Source of the DNA: Roseomonas indoligenes
GTDB lineage: Bacteria > Pseudomonadota > Alphaproteobacteria > Acetobacterales > Acetobacteraceae
Direction of reading: 5' to 3'
Length of the DNA stretch: 64,000 nucleotides
Assembly (NCBI RefSeq): GCF_017813365.1
Contig: NZ_JAGIZA010000017.1
Location: forward strand, 47,958-111,957
The notes below the pieces were generated by a model. That model worked only from the letters and a program-made list of their open reading frames with translations, did no database searches and had not been told where the DNA came from. Below are positions 1-8,888 of the stretch, one piece after another. Position numbers and translations under genes: made by a program. Each line of letters starts with the position of its first letter. Within the stretch, counting starts at the first letter, position 1.

Positions 1-939
1 GAGATGGACATGCACGTCATGCCAGGCATGGGGCGAGGTGGCGACGCCGAAGCAGGAGGCCATGGCCGTGATGCGCCGCCATTCCGTGATGCCGCCGCAA
101 ACGGTCGCATCCGTCTGCAGGATGGCGGCGGCGCGCTTTTCCAGCAGTTCCTTGAAGCGCCATCGCCCGGCCTCGATCTCGCCGGTCGCGACCGGGATCG
201 GCGTCGCGCGGGCCAGGGCGGCGTGGTTGTCGATGTCGTCGGGAAGGAAGGGCTCCTCGATCCAGTAGGGCTCCATCGGCTCGAAGCGGCGGATGTACTG
301 CAGGGCGGTGGGCAGGTCCGGCCAGGCGTTGTTGGCGTCCAGCATCAGCTCGATGTCCGGGCCGATGGCCTCGCGCGCCGCCTTCAGCCGCGCCGCCTCC
401 TGCGCCGGGCTGCGGCCGCGGGCGCCGACCTTGATCTTCACCGCGCGGTGTCCGGCCTCCACGAAGGCGCGCAGCTCCTCGCCCAGTTCCCTGTCGCCCT
501 TGCCCGGCCAGTAGTAGCCGCCGCTGCCGTAGGAGGGCACGCGGTCCAGCACGGAGGCGCCGAGATAGCGATAGAGCGGCAGGCCGGCGAGGCGGGCGTT
601 CAGGTCCCAGATGGCGATGTCGATGGCGCTGAGCGCGCGCATCACGCCGCCGACGCGGCCGAGCAGCAGCGTCTCCTGGTACATGTCCTGCCAGATGCCT
701 TCCACGCGGTGGGAATCCTGGCCGACCACCTTGTGCGACAGCCCATCCACCACGGCGTCAAAGAGCAGCCGCCCGGCCTTGTTCACGGCGTAGCAGTAGC
801 CGAGCCCGGCCGTGCCATCCTCCGCCCGCACGCGGACGAGGCAGTACTCCCGCGCGGTGACCTGGCGCGTGGAGAAGTTGATGGGCTTGTCGAGCGGGAC
901 GCGGGCGACGCAGACCTCGACGGAGGCGATCTTCGGCAT
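1..939 (-). CDS. Mandelate racemase/muconate-lactonizing-type enolase superfamily enzyme (3' end cut by window)
   Basis: This open frame has an ATG at 939-937 and runs off the left edge, so 313 codons are visible and the C-terminus is missing. The N-terminal capping domain begins MPKIASVEVC. The barrel shows the catalytic Lys-x-Lys motif (VKIKVG), then the metal-binding acids in LMLDANNAW, WIEEPFLPDD and ATGEIE, and a late HAWHDVH segment. The K-x-K pattern places it in the mandelate racemase subgroup, whose members abstract the proton alpha to a carboxylate in racemisation or dehydration of hydroxy acids. The substrate cannot be read from sequence. A Bug receptor gene lies 9 bp upstream on the same strand, suggesting co-transcription with uptake of the substrate. 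Confidence 0.85.
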   Translation of the reverse strand, partial: MPKIASVEVCVARVPLDKPINFSTRQVTAREYCLVRVRAEDGTAGLGYCYAVNKAGRLLFDAVVDGLSHKVVGQDSHRVEGIWQDMYQETLLLGRVGGVMRALSAIDIAIWDLNARLAGLPLYRYLGASVLDRVPSYGSGGYYWPGKGDRELGEELRAFVEAGHRAVKIKVGARGRSPAQEAARLKAAREAIGPDIELMLDANNAWPDLPTALQYIRRFEPMEPYWIEEPFLPDDIDNHAALARATPIPVATGEIEAGRWRFKELLEKRAAAILQTDATVCGGITEWRRITAMASCFGVATSPHAWHDVHVHL

Positions 940-948
940 TCGGTTCCC

Positions 949-1944
949 CTATTCGGCGCGGATATTCGCGGCGCGGATCAGCTCGGACCACTTCCGGTCC
1001 TCATCGCGCATGAGCTGCGCGAACTCCTCGGGCGGCTTGTTGAGGACGACGGCGTCCTGCGACGTGAAGCGCTCCCGCACCGCCGGATTCGTCAGAGCGC
1101 GGGAGATGTCGGCGGCCATGCGCTGGACCATGGGTGCCGGCATATTGGCCGGGCCGATCACGCCGAACCACACATCGGCCTCGTAGCCCTGCAGGCCCTG
1201 CTCGGCCATGGTGGGCACGTCCGGCAGCATGGTGGAGCGCTGGGCGGTGGTAACGCCGATCGGGGTCAGCGTTCCCTCCCGCACCTGCTGGAGCACCTGG
1301 GTCGTGGTGAGAAGCGAGAGCGGGATGACGCCTGCCATCAGGTCCGTCATCGCCGGCGCCCCGCCGCGATAGGCCACATGGTTCAGGCGGATACCGGCGG
1401 TGCTGGTCAGCAGCTCCATCGCCAGCTGCTGGGCGGAACCGGGACCTGGCGAGGCGTAGTCGATCCCGCCGGGCTTCTCCTTCGCCAGCCGGATCAGGTC
1501 CTGCAGGTTCCGCGCGGGAAAGCGCGGGTTGCCCACGACGATGAAGGGCGACCGCGCGACGAGGGCGATCGGCGTCACGTCGCGGAGCGGGTTGTAGGGC
1601 AGGTTCGGATAGAGCGCGCGGTTGGTGACGTGGGAGGAGATGGTGAACATCAGCGTCTCGCCGTTCGGCTCGCTCTTCACCAGCGCCTCCGTCGCGATGA
1701 TGCCGTTGGCGCCGCCGCGGTTCTCCACCACCACGGGGGTGGACCACATCCGCGACAGCTCGTCCGACAGGGCGCGGGCGAAGATGTCCGTCGAGCCGCC
1801 GGGCGGGAAGCCGACGAGCATCCGCACCGGCCGGCTCGCCGCGGAGGGCTGCTGGGCGAGCGCGATCCCCGGCACCAGGGCGAGAAGCGGCGCGGCGAGT
1901 GCCAGGAGGGCGCGGCGCGCCCGGCTTGTGCCTGCTTTGGCCAT
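949..1944 (-). CDS. Bug/TctC-family tripartite tricarboxylate transporter substrate-binding protein
   Basis: This is a periplasmic receptor of 331 residues that binds small carboxylates. The signal peptide is hydrophobic (about residues 1-30) and ends in an ALA-type cleavage site. It is followed by the family opening RPVRMLVGFPPGGSTD, the VVVENRGGANG motif and the HVAYRGGAPAMTDLM loop. The ATG at 1944 was chosen because AGGAGG sits at normal distance upstream; a start 48 bp earlier would add a charged, non-signal extension. It precedes the partial enolase-type gene by 9 bp and diverges from another enolase-type gene at 2081. No TctA/TctB permease is nearby, so its transport partner is unknown. 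Confidence 0.93.
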   Translation of the reverse strand: MAKAGTSRARRALLALAAPLLALVPGIALAQQPSAASRPVRMLVGFPPGGSTDIFARALSDELSRMWSTPVVVENRGGANGIIATEALVKSEPNGETLMFTISSHVTNRALYPNLPYNPLRDVTPIALVARSPFIVVGNPRFPARNLQDLIRLAKEKPGGIDYASPGPGSAQQLAMELLTSTAGIRLNHVAYRGGAPAMTDLMAGVIPLSLLTTTQVLQQVREGTLTPIGVTTAQRSTMLPDVPTMAEQGLQGYEADVWFGVIGPANMPAPMVQRMAADISRALTNPAVRERFTSQDAVVLNKPPEEFAQLMRDEDRKWSELIRAANIRAE

Positions 1945-2066
1945 TCCTGTGTTCCTCCTGCCCCGCTCTTTTTCCCGGCCGGGCGGCGCCAAGCTAAAGA
2001 CCCCTTCCCATCAAAGTCAAATGGTCATCATATGAATCCACCAAGCCTTGGAGGACCGCCAGCCCC

Positions 2067-2094
2067 ATGAAGATCACCCCATGAAGATCACCGG
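2067..2094 (+). repeat. 14-bp tandem duplication covering a start codon
   Basis: The 12-mer atgaagatcacc occurs at 2067 and again at 2081, a period of 14 bp. The first copy opens a five-codon frame (M-K-I-T-P-stop) whose TGA overlaps the second ATG as ATGA. The only good Shine-Dalgarno (ggagg at 2050-2054) is placed for the first ATG, and the second ATG is the one in frame with the dehydratase. Confidence 0.9.
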
Positions 2095-3253
2095 CATCGA
2101 GTCCATCGTCGTGAACGCCCAGATGCGGAACTGGGTCTTCGTGAAGGTCCTCACCGACCAGGATGGCCTCTATGGCTGGGGCGAGGCGACGCTGAACTGG
2201 AAGACCCGCGCCGTGACCGGCGCGGTGGAGGACCTGGCGCCGCTGCTGATCGGGCGCGACCCGCGCGACATCGCCCAGGCCTGCCGCGTCATGCAGAAGC
2301 AGAGCTACTACCGCCTTGGCATCATCGGGATGACGGCGATCAGCGGGATCGAGCACGCCCTGTGGGACATCGCGGGCAAGGCGCTCGGCGTGCCGGTCTG
2401 GCGCCTGCTCGGCGGCCGCGTGCGGGACAAGGTGCGGCTCTATACCCATCTCGGCCTTGGCGACATGAGCGCGGTCTACGAGACCTTCGATGCGGGGCAG
2501 CTGACGGAGCGCGCCCAGGCGGTCCTGGAGGCCGGCTACGACGCGCTGAAGGTCGTCTTCATCCCCTATGCCGGCGCGACCGCCTCGCCCGCCGCCCTCC
2601 GCCACGTGGAGCGGCTCGGCCGCGCCCTGCGCGACGCCGTGGGCGAGGATACGGAGGTGATGGTGGACTTCCACGGCCGCCCGGCCACCGTCTCCGCCTC
2701 GCTCGGCTTCATCCGTGCGCTGGAGCCGCTGGCCCCGATGTTCTGCGAGGAGCCCATCCAGCCCGGCGACACGGAGGGGCTGGTCCAGATCGTCGCCGCG
2801 TCCCGGAGCCCGATCGCCACCGGCGAGCGCCTGGTCGGGGTGCGCGAATTTGCGGACCTGCTGCAGCGCCGGGCCGCGCATATCCTCCAGCCCGACCTGA
2901 ACCACTGCGGCGGCCTGCTGGAGGCGCAGAAGATCGCCGCCTTCGCCGAGGTGGCGCAGGTCGGCATCGCCCCGCACAACCCGAACGGCCCCCTCGCCGG
3001 GATCGCCGCGCTGCATTACGCCGTGGCGACGCCGAACTTCGTGATCCAGGAGGCCATGCCCGGCTCGGTGCCCTGGTACCACGACGTGGTGCGCCAGCCC
3101 GTGCAGCGAGAGGGCGGCTTCTGGCCCGTGCCGGATCTGCCCGGCTTCGGCGTGGAGGTCGATGAGAAGGAGGCCGCGAAGCACCCCTTCCAGCAGGAGG
3201 TGCTGCACGCGCAGAACGCCCTGCTGGAGGACGGCACGGTGGTGGACTGGTGA
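2081..3253 (+). CDS. Galactonate/mannonate-dehydratase-type enolase superfamily enzyme
   Basis: This is a 390-residue sugar-acid dehydratase-like protein. The barrel has the VDFHGR motif (Asp196 with His198), CEEP at 222-225, TGER at 247-250 and APHNPNGP with His299. A metal Asp paired with a nearby His and a second His late in the barrel is typical of acid-sugar dehydratases such as DgoD rather than of K-x-K racemases. It probably removes water from a hydroxy acid to give a 2-keto-3-deoxy acid. The ATG at 2081 is preceded by a duplicated copy at 2067 that is out of frame. The last codons overlap the crotonase start (GTGA at 3250), so the two are probably translationally coupled. The exact substrate is not assignable. 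Confidence 0.87.
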   Translation: MKITGIESIVVNAQMRNWVFVKVLTDQDGLYGWGEATLNWKTRAVTGAVEDLAPLLIGRDPRDIAQACRVMQKQSYYRLGIIGMTAISGIEHALWDIAGKALGVPVWRLLGGRVRDKVRLYTHLGLGDMSAVYETFDAGQLTERAQAVLEAGYDALKVVFIPYAGATASPAALRHVERLGRALRDAVGEDTEVMVDFHGRPATVSASLGFIRALEPLAPMFCEEPIQPGDTEGLVQIVAASRSPIATGERLVGVREFADLLQRRAAHILQPDLNHCGGLLEAQKIAAFAEVAQVGIAPHNPNGPLAGIAALHYAVATPNFVIQEAMPGSVPWYHDVVRQPVQREGGFWPVPDLPGFGVEVDEKEAAKHPFQQEVLHAQNALLEDGTVVDW

Positions 3254-4053
3254 GCGGCCGCATGACCGACGAGAGCCGCGTGACGCTGGCCGTGGACGCG
3301 CGCGGCATCGCCACGCTGACGCTGAACCGCCCGCAGATCGGCAACGCCTATGATGGCGCGCTGCTGGAACGCTTCTCCGCCCTGCTGGAGGAACTGTCGG
3401 CTCGGCCGGGTCTCCGCGCCCTCGTCATCCGCGGGGCGGGCCGGCACTTCCAGTGCGGCGCGGATATCGGCTGGATGGAGGAGGTGGCGCGCGGTCCGGC
3501 CGAGGCGGCGCGTCAGGCTTCCCTGGCCAGCGTCACCGCCTTCCGCCGCCTGAACGAGTTCCCGCTGCCCTGTGTCGCCCTGGTGCAGGGCGCGTGCTTC
3601 GGCGGCGGCTGCGGGCTTCTCTGCTGCGTCGATATTGCCCTTGCCGTCCCCGAGGCGGTGTTTGGGCTTACCGAGGTGCGGGTCGGCGTCGCCCCCACGC
3701 CGATCTCGACCCATCTCGTCCAGGCCCTCGGCCTGCGCCAGGCGCGCCGCTACGCCCTGACCGGCGAGCGCTTCGACGCCGCGACGGCGATGGGGATCGG
3801 GCTGATCCACGAGGTGGTCCCGGCCCCCGCCATCGAGGAACGGCTGGAGGCTCTTCTGTTGGAGATCCTGGCTGCGGCCCCGCAGGCCACAGCGGTCACG
3901 AAGCACTCCCTCCTGCGCGCCAACCGGCTTCTTCTGACCGACGACGAAAGCCGCGCCCTGACCGAGGAATCCTGGATCCAGCGCTCGAGCGAGGAGGGGA
4001 GGGAGGGGCTGCAAGCCTATCGGCAGAAGCGTCGCCCGTCCTGGCAGGTCTGA
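3250..4053 (+). CDS. Enoyl-CoA hydratase/isomerase (crotonase) family protein
   Basis: This crotonase-fold protein of 267 residues acts on CoA thioesters in the cytoplasm. The first oxyanion segment is FQCGADIGWM (68-76) and the second is CFGGGCGLLCCVDIA (116-130). The usual first catalytic Glu after GGG is Gly122, while the second, in LTEVRVG, is kept as Glu142. The GGGxGL form resembles, from memory, methylglutaconyl- and isohexenylglutaconyl-CoA hydratases (LiuC/AtuE). The GTG at 3250 overlaps the upstream stop as GTGA; an ATG at 3262 is a possible alternative. Its coupling to a sugar-acid-dehydratase-like gene is unusual because the neighbour's product would not be a CoA ester. Confidence 0.88.
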   Translation: MSGRMTDESRVTLAVDARGIATLTLNRPQIGNAYDGALLERFSALLEELSARPGLRALVIRGAGRHFQCGADIGWMEEVARGPAEAARQASLASVTAFRRLNEFPLPCVALVQGACFGGGCGLLCCVDIALAVPEAVFGLTEVRVGVAPTPISTHLVQALGLRQARRYALTGERFDAATAMGIGLIHEVVPAPAIEERLEALLLEILAAAPQATAVTKHSLLRANRLLLTDDESRALTEESWIQRSSEEGREGLQAYRQKRRPSWQV

Positions 4054-4243
4054 GCGCCCGGTCCGGGCCGATGCGCCTGCCCGGCCCGAAGCTCCCGGGC
4101 ACGCATCCAGGAGAGATCGGCATCCTTCTGCGGAGACTGAAGCGCGCCCGGGTTGCGGGGGCTAGACTTGCCGCTGCCGTCCTCCGCTCGAAGCAAGGGG
4201 AGGTGCCGCCCAGGCGGCGTGCAGGCATGGGAGAGGAACGGGC

Positions 4244-5326
4244 ATGACAGCACCGGACGAGGGCGTCCCCCTGCAGGATCCTGTGGCGCTCGCGCGCGAG
4301 GCGCGCCGGCTGCTGGAGGCGGCAGGCCTCTCGGCCGAGATGGCGGAGGACGTGGCGGCGGTGCTGCTGGAAGCGGACCTGCTGGGCCACCGGACCCACG
4401 GCCTCTCCATGCTGCCAAACTACCTGGAGCGGTTGGAGCGCGGGGCCATGGCGAAGGCCGGCGAGGTGGAGGTGACCGTCGATGCCGGCGCCACCTTCGC
4501 CTGGCGCGCCCACCGCCTGGCGGGCGCCTGGGTGATGCGCCGTGCCGTGCGGCAGGTGCTGGCGCGCGTCGCGGAGCACCCGGTCGTCACGGCCACCATC
4601 GCCGATTGCTCCCATATCGGCGCGCTGCAGGTCTATCTGCGCTCGATGACGGATGCGGGGCTCTTCGTCACCCTCGCGACGACCGATCCCGGCATCGCCT
4701 CCGTCGCGCCCTTCGGAGGGGCGGATCCTGTCCTCACCTCCAACCCTGTCGCCTATGGCATTCCGACGCTGGACGATCCGATCCTGGTGGATGCCAGCAC
4801 CTCCGTCGTCTCCAACGGCGCCATCGCGGGCTATGCCGCGCGCGGGGAGCGGACGCCCGGCGCCTGGCTTGTGGACGGGCAGGGAGGGCCGAGCGACGAT
4901 CCCGCCGTGCTGTCGGCGGACCCGCCGGGCACCATCGCGCTGCTGGGCGGCCAGGAATTCGGCTACAAGGGCTTCGGCTTCAGCCTCATGGTGGAGGCTC
5001 TGAGCCTCGGCATGTCCGGGCACGGGCGCAGCACCGGCGCCCCGCGGGGCGGGCAGGGCGTGTTCCTGCAGGCGATCGACCCCGCGGGCTTCGCCGGCCG
5101 TGATGCCTTCCTGCGCGAGACCACGGCCCTCTCCCGCCGCTGCCGCGAGAGCCGCCCGCGCGAGGGCGGCCCGCCCGTGCGCCTGCCCGGCCAGCGCGCC
5201 CTGGCCAATCGCGACCGCAACTTGGCCGAGGGCCTGCCCTATCCCGCCGCGACCCTCGCGGCGATCCGGGACTGGGCTTCGCGCCTTCGCGTTGAGATGG
5301 GCGAGATCCGGAAAAGCCTGGCCTGA
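4244..5326 (+). CDS. Ldh2-family (malate/lactate dehydrogenase-like) NAD(P)-dependent oxidoreductase
   Basis: This 360-residue protein belongs to the Ldh2/MDH2 family, whose members interconvert 2-hydroxy acids and 2-oxo acids with NAD(P). Diagnostic segments are the N-terminal helical region, EADLLGHRTHGLSM with the conserved GH-x-x-HG near residue 47, SHIGALQVYLR in the nucleotide fold, and the SNPVAYGIPT and GYKGFGFSLMVE motifs. The C-terminal helix is complete and length is normal. The ATG at 4244 follows ggagaggaacggg. It is separated from the crotonase by about 190 bp and is followed by the convergent LysR gene. The acid substrate is not predictable. Confidence 0.9.
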   Translation: MTAPDEGVPLQDPVALAREARRLLEAAGLSAEMAEDVAAVLLEADLLGHRTHGLSMLPNYLERLERGAMAKAGEVEVTVDAGATFAWRAHRLAGAWVMRRAVRQVLARVAEHPVVTATIADCSHIGALQVYLRSMTDAGLFVTLATTDPGIASVAPFGGADPVLTSNPVAYGIPTLDDPILVDASTSVVSNGAIAGYAARGERTPGAWLVDGQGGPSDDPAVLSADPPGTIALLGGQEFGYKGFGFSLMVEALSLGMSGHGRSTGAPRGGQGVFLQAIDPAGFAGRDAFLRETTALSRRCRESRPREGGPPVRLPGQRALANRDRNLAEGLPYPAATLAAIRDWASRLRVEMGEIRKSLA

Positions 5327-5342
5327 GCGCGCGACGCGACGA

Positions 5343-5426
5343 CCCCGGGAGGCCCCGGGGCAGCCGCGCCGGATACCGGAACGCCAGTTGCGGGAAACCG
5401 GCCGAACCGGGTGAACCGATCACCCG
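5343..5426. terminator. Two hairpins between convergent genes, possible weak bidirectional terminator
   Basis: CCCCGGG (5343-5349) pairs with CCCGGGG (5354-5360) across a 4-base loop, and CGGGTGA (5408-5414) pairs with TCACCCG (5420-5426) across 5 bases. They lie between the stop codons of the Ldh2 gene and the convergent LysR gene. Neither strand has a U-tract, so intrinsic termination is only a guess. Confidence 0.35.
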
Positions 5427-5485
5427 TTCCCTCACGCGGCAGAGCGGATGGCGTGCTCCACGCGTTTCCTGATCCCCAATTCGGG

Positions 5486-6448
5486 TTAGGCGCCCAGGCG
5501 CCTCGCCCTCCACTCCTCCGTCTCTGCCAGATCCGCGAGCATGGTCACGGCCAGGCGGGCAACAGCCATCGTGGCCCGCGATGAAGGCCGGCTCAGCGGC
5601 GTCGCCAGGGATACTGTCCGCTGGAAGCCCGGCTCGACGATCCGGAAGGTATGGAGCTCCGGCAGGCCGGCACCGTTCGGTGGCGCCGCGAAGTGACGGG
5701 CGGCGAGCGAGCAGATGGTCGAGCCATGGCCCCGTCGCACCAGCTCGAAGATCTGCGGCGAGGCGTCGATCTCGATCGCGATGTCGAGCGGGACGCCATG
5801 GTGGCGCGCCGTGGATTCGACCAGGCTTCGAAGCCCATGCTCCGGACCTGGCATGACCAGCCGCAGGTGACGCAGCGCCGCCATTGGCATCTCGCCGCGC
5901 CCGTTCAGGAAGGGGTAGAGCAGCGACGGGTCGTAGGTCCCGAGATAGAGATCCTCCTCAAGGATCGGCTGCACGGAGGCACCGCTATCCTCCGGCGCGC
6001 TGTTCCCGAACAGAAGGGTTGCATCGAGCGTTCCCTCGTGCAGCCAGCGCGTCAGATAGCCCGACATGCTCTCCACAATCCGGAGCCGGACGGCCGGCAG
6101 CTCGCGAAGGCATGTTTCGATCAGCCGAACGCTGAGGATGCCGACCAGCGAGCCGGGGATGCCCAGCCGCACCACGCCGGAGGGCGGCTTGTCCTGCCCG
6201 AGGATGCTGGCCTTGGCATCCTCGGCCTGCTTCAGGATGGCATAGGAATGCACCAGGAACTCGCGGGCCTGATCGGTCAGCGTCAGCCCGCGGGCCCAGC
6301 GCACGAACAGGGTGGTCCCGAGTTCATCCTCGAGACTTTTCAGCCGCGCGCTGAGCGCGGGCGGGCTGCTGTTGAGGGTCTTCGCCGCCGCCATCAGGGA
6401 GCCGGCTTCGGCGATGGCGACGAAGGCACGGAGATCCCGAAGGTCCAT
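5486..6448 (-). CDS. LysR-family transcriptional regulator
   Basis: This is a 320-residue LysR-type regulator. The winged helix-turn-helix is at residues 1-60 (MDLRDLRAFVAIAEAGSL opening, then SPPALSARLKSLEDELG). The effector domain follows from about residue 90 with the usual GVVRLGIPGSL start. It is the last gene of a leftward block and lies 85 bp behind the CoA-transferase gene, not divergent from a target as is more usual. It may control the TRAP, alcohol dehydrogenase and CoA-transferase genes upstream, but no operator can be assigned. The effector is unknown. Confidence 0.92.
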   Translation of the reverse strand: MDLRDLRAFVAIAEAGSLMAAAKTLNSSPPALSARLKSLEDELGTTLFVRWARGLTLTDQAREFLVHSYAILKQAEDAKASILGQDKPPSGVVRLGIPGSLVGILSVRLIETCLRELPAVRLRIVESMSGYLTRWLHEGTLDATLLFGNSAPEDSGASVQPILEEDLYLGTYDPSLLYPFLNGRGEMPMAALRHLRLVMPGPEHGLRSLVESTARHHGVPLDIAIEIDASPQIFELVRRGHGSTICSLAARHFAAPPNGAGLPELHTFRIVEPGFQRTVSLATPLSRPSSRATMAVARLAVTMLADLAETEEWRARRLGA

Positions 6449-6533
6449 GGTCCTGCCGAGGTGAAGGGACGCCTTTGTCCCTCCATCCCGTCATTCCCTC
6501 AAGCCTTGTGGTCCCGGCCGCCAAACGACCCGT

Positions 6534-7736
6534 CTAATCCTCTCCGGGCGCGAGGCGAGCGCTCTCCATGCCCAGCTCGCGGCGCAACTCCTCGGTGTGC
6601 TCGCCCACGGCCGGGGCCGCGCGGCGCAGGGGGGAGGGTGTGGCGGAGAAACGCGGGATGACGTTGTGCATGGGGATCGCGCCCATGTCCCGATCGGCCA
6701 CCTCGATGATGGCCTCGCGCCCCTGCACATAGGGGTGGTCGAGCAACTCGGCGACCGAATGGACCGGCCCCACCGTCACGCCCGCCGCATCGAACAGCGC
6801 CAGGTTCTCCGCCTGGCCACGCGCTGCGACGAAGGCGCCGATGATGGCATCCAGCTCGTCGCGGTTCGCGACCCGCGCCGCATTGTCCAGGAAGCGCGGA
6901 TCGGTCTTCAGTTCCGGCCGCCCGATCGTGTCGAAGATGCGCTCCGCCATGGACTGCATGGAGCCGGAGAGGGCGACATAGGCGCCGTCGGCACAGGCAT
7001 AGACGTTGCGCGGCGCCGTATGGGAGGACTGGTTGCCCGACCGCATGGTCGGCTTGCCGGTCAGCCGCACATGCGCCGCCTCGGCCCCGACCATCGCGTG
7101 GATCGGCTCGAAAAGCGAGAGGTCGATCACCTGCCCCGGGGCCGTGCCCTGCTCCACGGCGCGAAGTGCCGCCAGGATGGCGGAGGCGCCATAGAGGCCG
7201 GCGACCATATCGGCCATGGCCAGCGGCGGAAGGGTCGGCGGCTTGTCCGGGTGGCCGTTCATGAAGGCCCAGCCGGACATGGCCTCCACCAGCGTCCCGA
7301 AGCCCGGCCGCAGCCGCCAGGGACCGGTCTGCCCCCAACCGGAGATGCGGAGGATGATCAGGCCGGGGTTCCGCCCGTGCAGAACCTCCGGCCCCAGTCC
7401 CCAGCGCTCCATCGTGCCCGGCAGGAAGTTCTCGACAAGGACCTGGCTGCTGTCGATCAGGCGAAGCAGCAGCTCGCGTCCCTCGGCCTCATGGATGTCC
7501 AGCGCCACGCTGCGCTTGTTCCGGGAATAGACCTTCCAGAAGACCTCGATGCCCTCGACGCGCCAGCTCCGCAGGTCGTCGCCCTTGCCGGGACGCTCGA
7601 TCTTGATGACGTCGCCGCCATAGTCGGCGAGCACGTGCGTCGTCATGTTGCCCGCCACGAGGCGCGACATGTCGAGGATACGCACCCCGTTGAGCGGCCC
7701 CCGGCCGTCCGGCGCGAACTGCACCACTCCTGCCAT
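6534..7736 (-). CDS. CaiB/BaiF family CoA-transferase (class III)
   Basis: This is a 400-residue class III CoA-transferase that moves CoA between carboxylic acids. The opening LNGVRILDMSRLVAGN is typical, followed by YGGDVIKIERPGKGDD, RNKRSVALD and VENFLPG. The catalytic Asp is expected in LAMADMVAGLYGA and is present as Asp176. It lies 10 bp downstream of the alcohol dehydrogenase gene in the same operon as a TRAP transporter and a CitE-like lyase. A plausible role is activating an imported dicarboxylate to its CoA ester for later cleavage by the lyase. That assignment is inference from context. Confidence 0.93.
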   Translation of the reverse strand: MAGVVQFAPDGRGPLNGVRILDMSRLVAGNMTTHVLADYGGDVIKIERPGKGDDLRSWRVEGIEVFWKVYSRNKRSVALDIHEAEGRELLLRLIDSSQVLVENFLPGTMERWGLGPEVLHGRNPGLIILRISGWGQTGPWRLRPGFGTLVEAMSGWAFMNGHPDKPPTLPPLAMADMVAGLYGASAILAALRAVEQGTAPGQVIDLSLFEPIHAMVGAEAAHVRLTGKPTMRSGNQSSHTAPRNVYACADGAYVALSGSMQSMAERIFDTIGRPELKTDPRFLDNAARVANRDELDAIIGAFVAARGQAENLALFDAAGVTVGPVHSVAELLDHPYVQGREAIIEVADRDMGAIPMHNVIPRFSATPSPLRRAAPAVGEHTEELRRELGMESARLAPGED

Positions 7737-7746
7737 GCGCCTCGCC

Positions 7747-8868
7747 TCAGCCCATCACGATCAAGGGCTTGATCTCCTCAAGCCGGTGCATGCGTTCCAG
7801 GGCCGTGTTGACCTCGTCCAGTGTGTAGCGGCCGGTGATCATTCGCTCGAAGGGGATGCGGTCGACATGCGCCGAGGCGAATTGCAGCGCCTTCCAGTAG
7901 GATTTCGCATCGCCCGAGAAGGAGCCGGTGATGCGGATGTTCTTCTTGACGATGGTGGAAGGACTGAAGGTGGTCGTCCCGGCCCCCAGCTGCCCGACGG
8001 TGACATAGCGCCCGCCCTTCCTGACGAGATCGATTCCCTCGCCGAAGGCATCGGGATGGCCGGTGAACTCCATCACCACGTCCGGCCCGCGCCCGTCCGT
8101 CAGCGCCCGGATCTCGGCCGCGCGCTCCGCGTGGGTGCTGCCCTGGATACTGAAGGTATGGGTGGCACCGAACTCCCTCGCCAAGGCCAGCCGGTCGTCG
8201 GGCGCGCCGATCACGCTGACGCTGCGTGCCCCCGCCACGCGGGCCACCGCGGCCGCCAGGATACCCAACGGCCCGGCGCCCTGGATGGCGACATGCTCCG
8301 AGGGATCGATGCCGCCCAGGTTGTCGAAGGCGTTCATCACCGAGCGGAAGGCGCAGCTGCACAGGCTGGCGACGGCGTCGCTCAGGTTGTCGGGAACGCG
8401 GATGCGGCCGGATTCCGGCAGCACATAGCCGTACTCCGAGAACCCGCCGAGCAGGTAGGGCGGCTTCTCGATGTTCTCGTACATATAGGCGCGGCGGTTC
8501 TCGCAAAGCGTCGGCTGCCGCGCCACGGTGCACCAGTAGCAGCTGCCGCAGGCCGTGTGCGTCCACAGGATGCGGTCGCCGATCGAGAGCGGCTGGCCCA
8601 CGCTGTCGCGGTCTGCCCCGCTGCCGATGGCGACGATCCGGCCGACCATCTCATGCCCGAGGATGACCGGCAGATCGACGGCCAGCGAGAGATTGCCGCG
8701 GGAGAGGTGCACGTCCGTGCCGCAGATGGAGCAGGCGGTGGTGCGCACGATCAGCGCACCAGGTTCCGGCCCGCGGGGGACCGGCACGCATTCGATCTTC
8801 ACCGGCCTCCCCATCTGCCGGACCACGGCCGCGCGGGAGAACTCGGGAAGGGTGGTGTCGCCGTTCAT
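7747..8868 (-). CDS. Zinc-dependent alcohol dehydrogenase (MDR superfamily)
   Basis: This is a medium-chain dehydrogenase of 373 residues. Catalytic zinc ligands are Cys49 (SICGTD) and His72-Glu73 (GHE). Structural zinc ligands are Cys107, Cys110, Cys113 and Cys122. The Rossmann motif GAGPLG is at 197-202. It oxidises an alcohol or polyol with NAD(P). The ATG at 8868 is used because a longer in-frame extension would overlap the TRAP permease and is not protein-like. It is 20 bp behind dctM and 10 bp before the CoA-transferase gene, so it is probably part of one transcript handling the imported compound. Confidence 0.92.
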   Translation of the reverse strand: MNGDTTLPEFSRAAVVRQMGRPVKIECVPVPRGPEPGALIVRTTACSICGTDVHLSRGNLSLAVDLPVILGHEMVGRIVAIGSGADRDSVGQPLSIGDRILWTHTACGSCYWCTVARQPTLCENRRAYMYENIEKPPYLLGGFSEYGYVLPESGRIRVPDNLSDAVASLCSCAFRSVMNAFDNLGGIDPSEHVAIQGAGPLGILAAAVARVAGARSVSVIGAPDDRLALAREFGATHTFSIQGSTHAERAAEIRALTDGRGPDVVMEFTGHPDAFGEGIDLVRKGGRYVTVGQLGAGTTTFSPSTIVKKNIRITGSFSGDAKSYWKALQFASAHVDRIPFERMITGRYTLDEVNTALERMHRLEEIKPLIVMG

Positions 8869-8888
8869 GGTGAATGTGTCCAGGCAGG

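Noticed and set aside
4..2070. Very long rightward open frame across the first 2 kb
   Set aside because: It is antisense to the enolase-type and Bug genes. Its product is low-complexity (Gly, Arg, His, Ala-rich), as expected from high-GC shadow frames.
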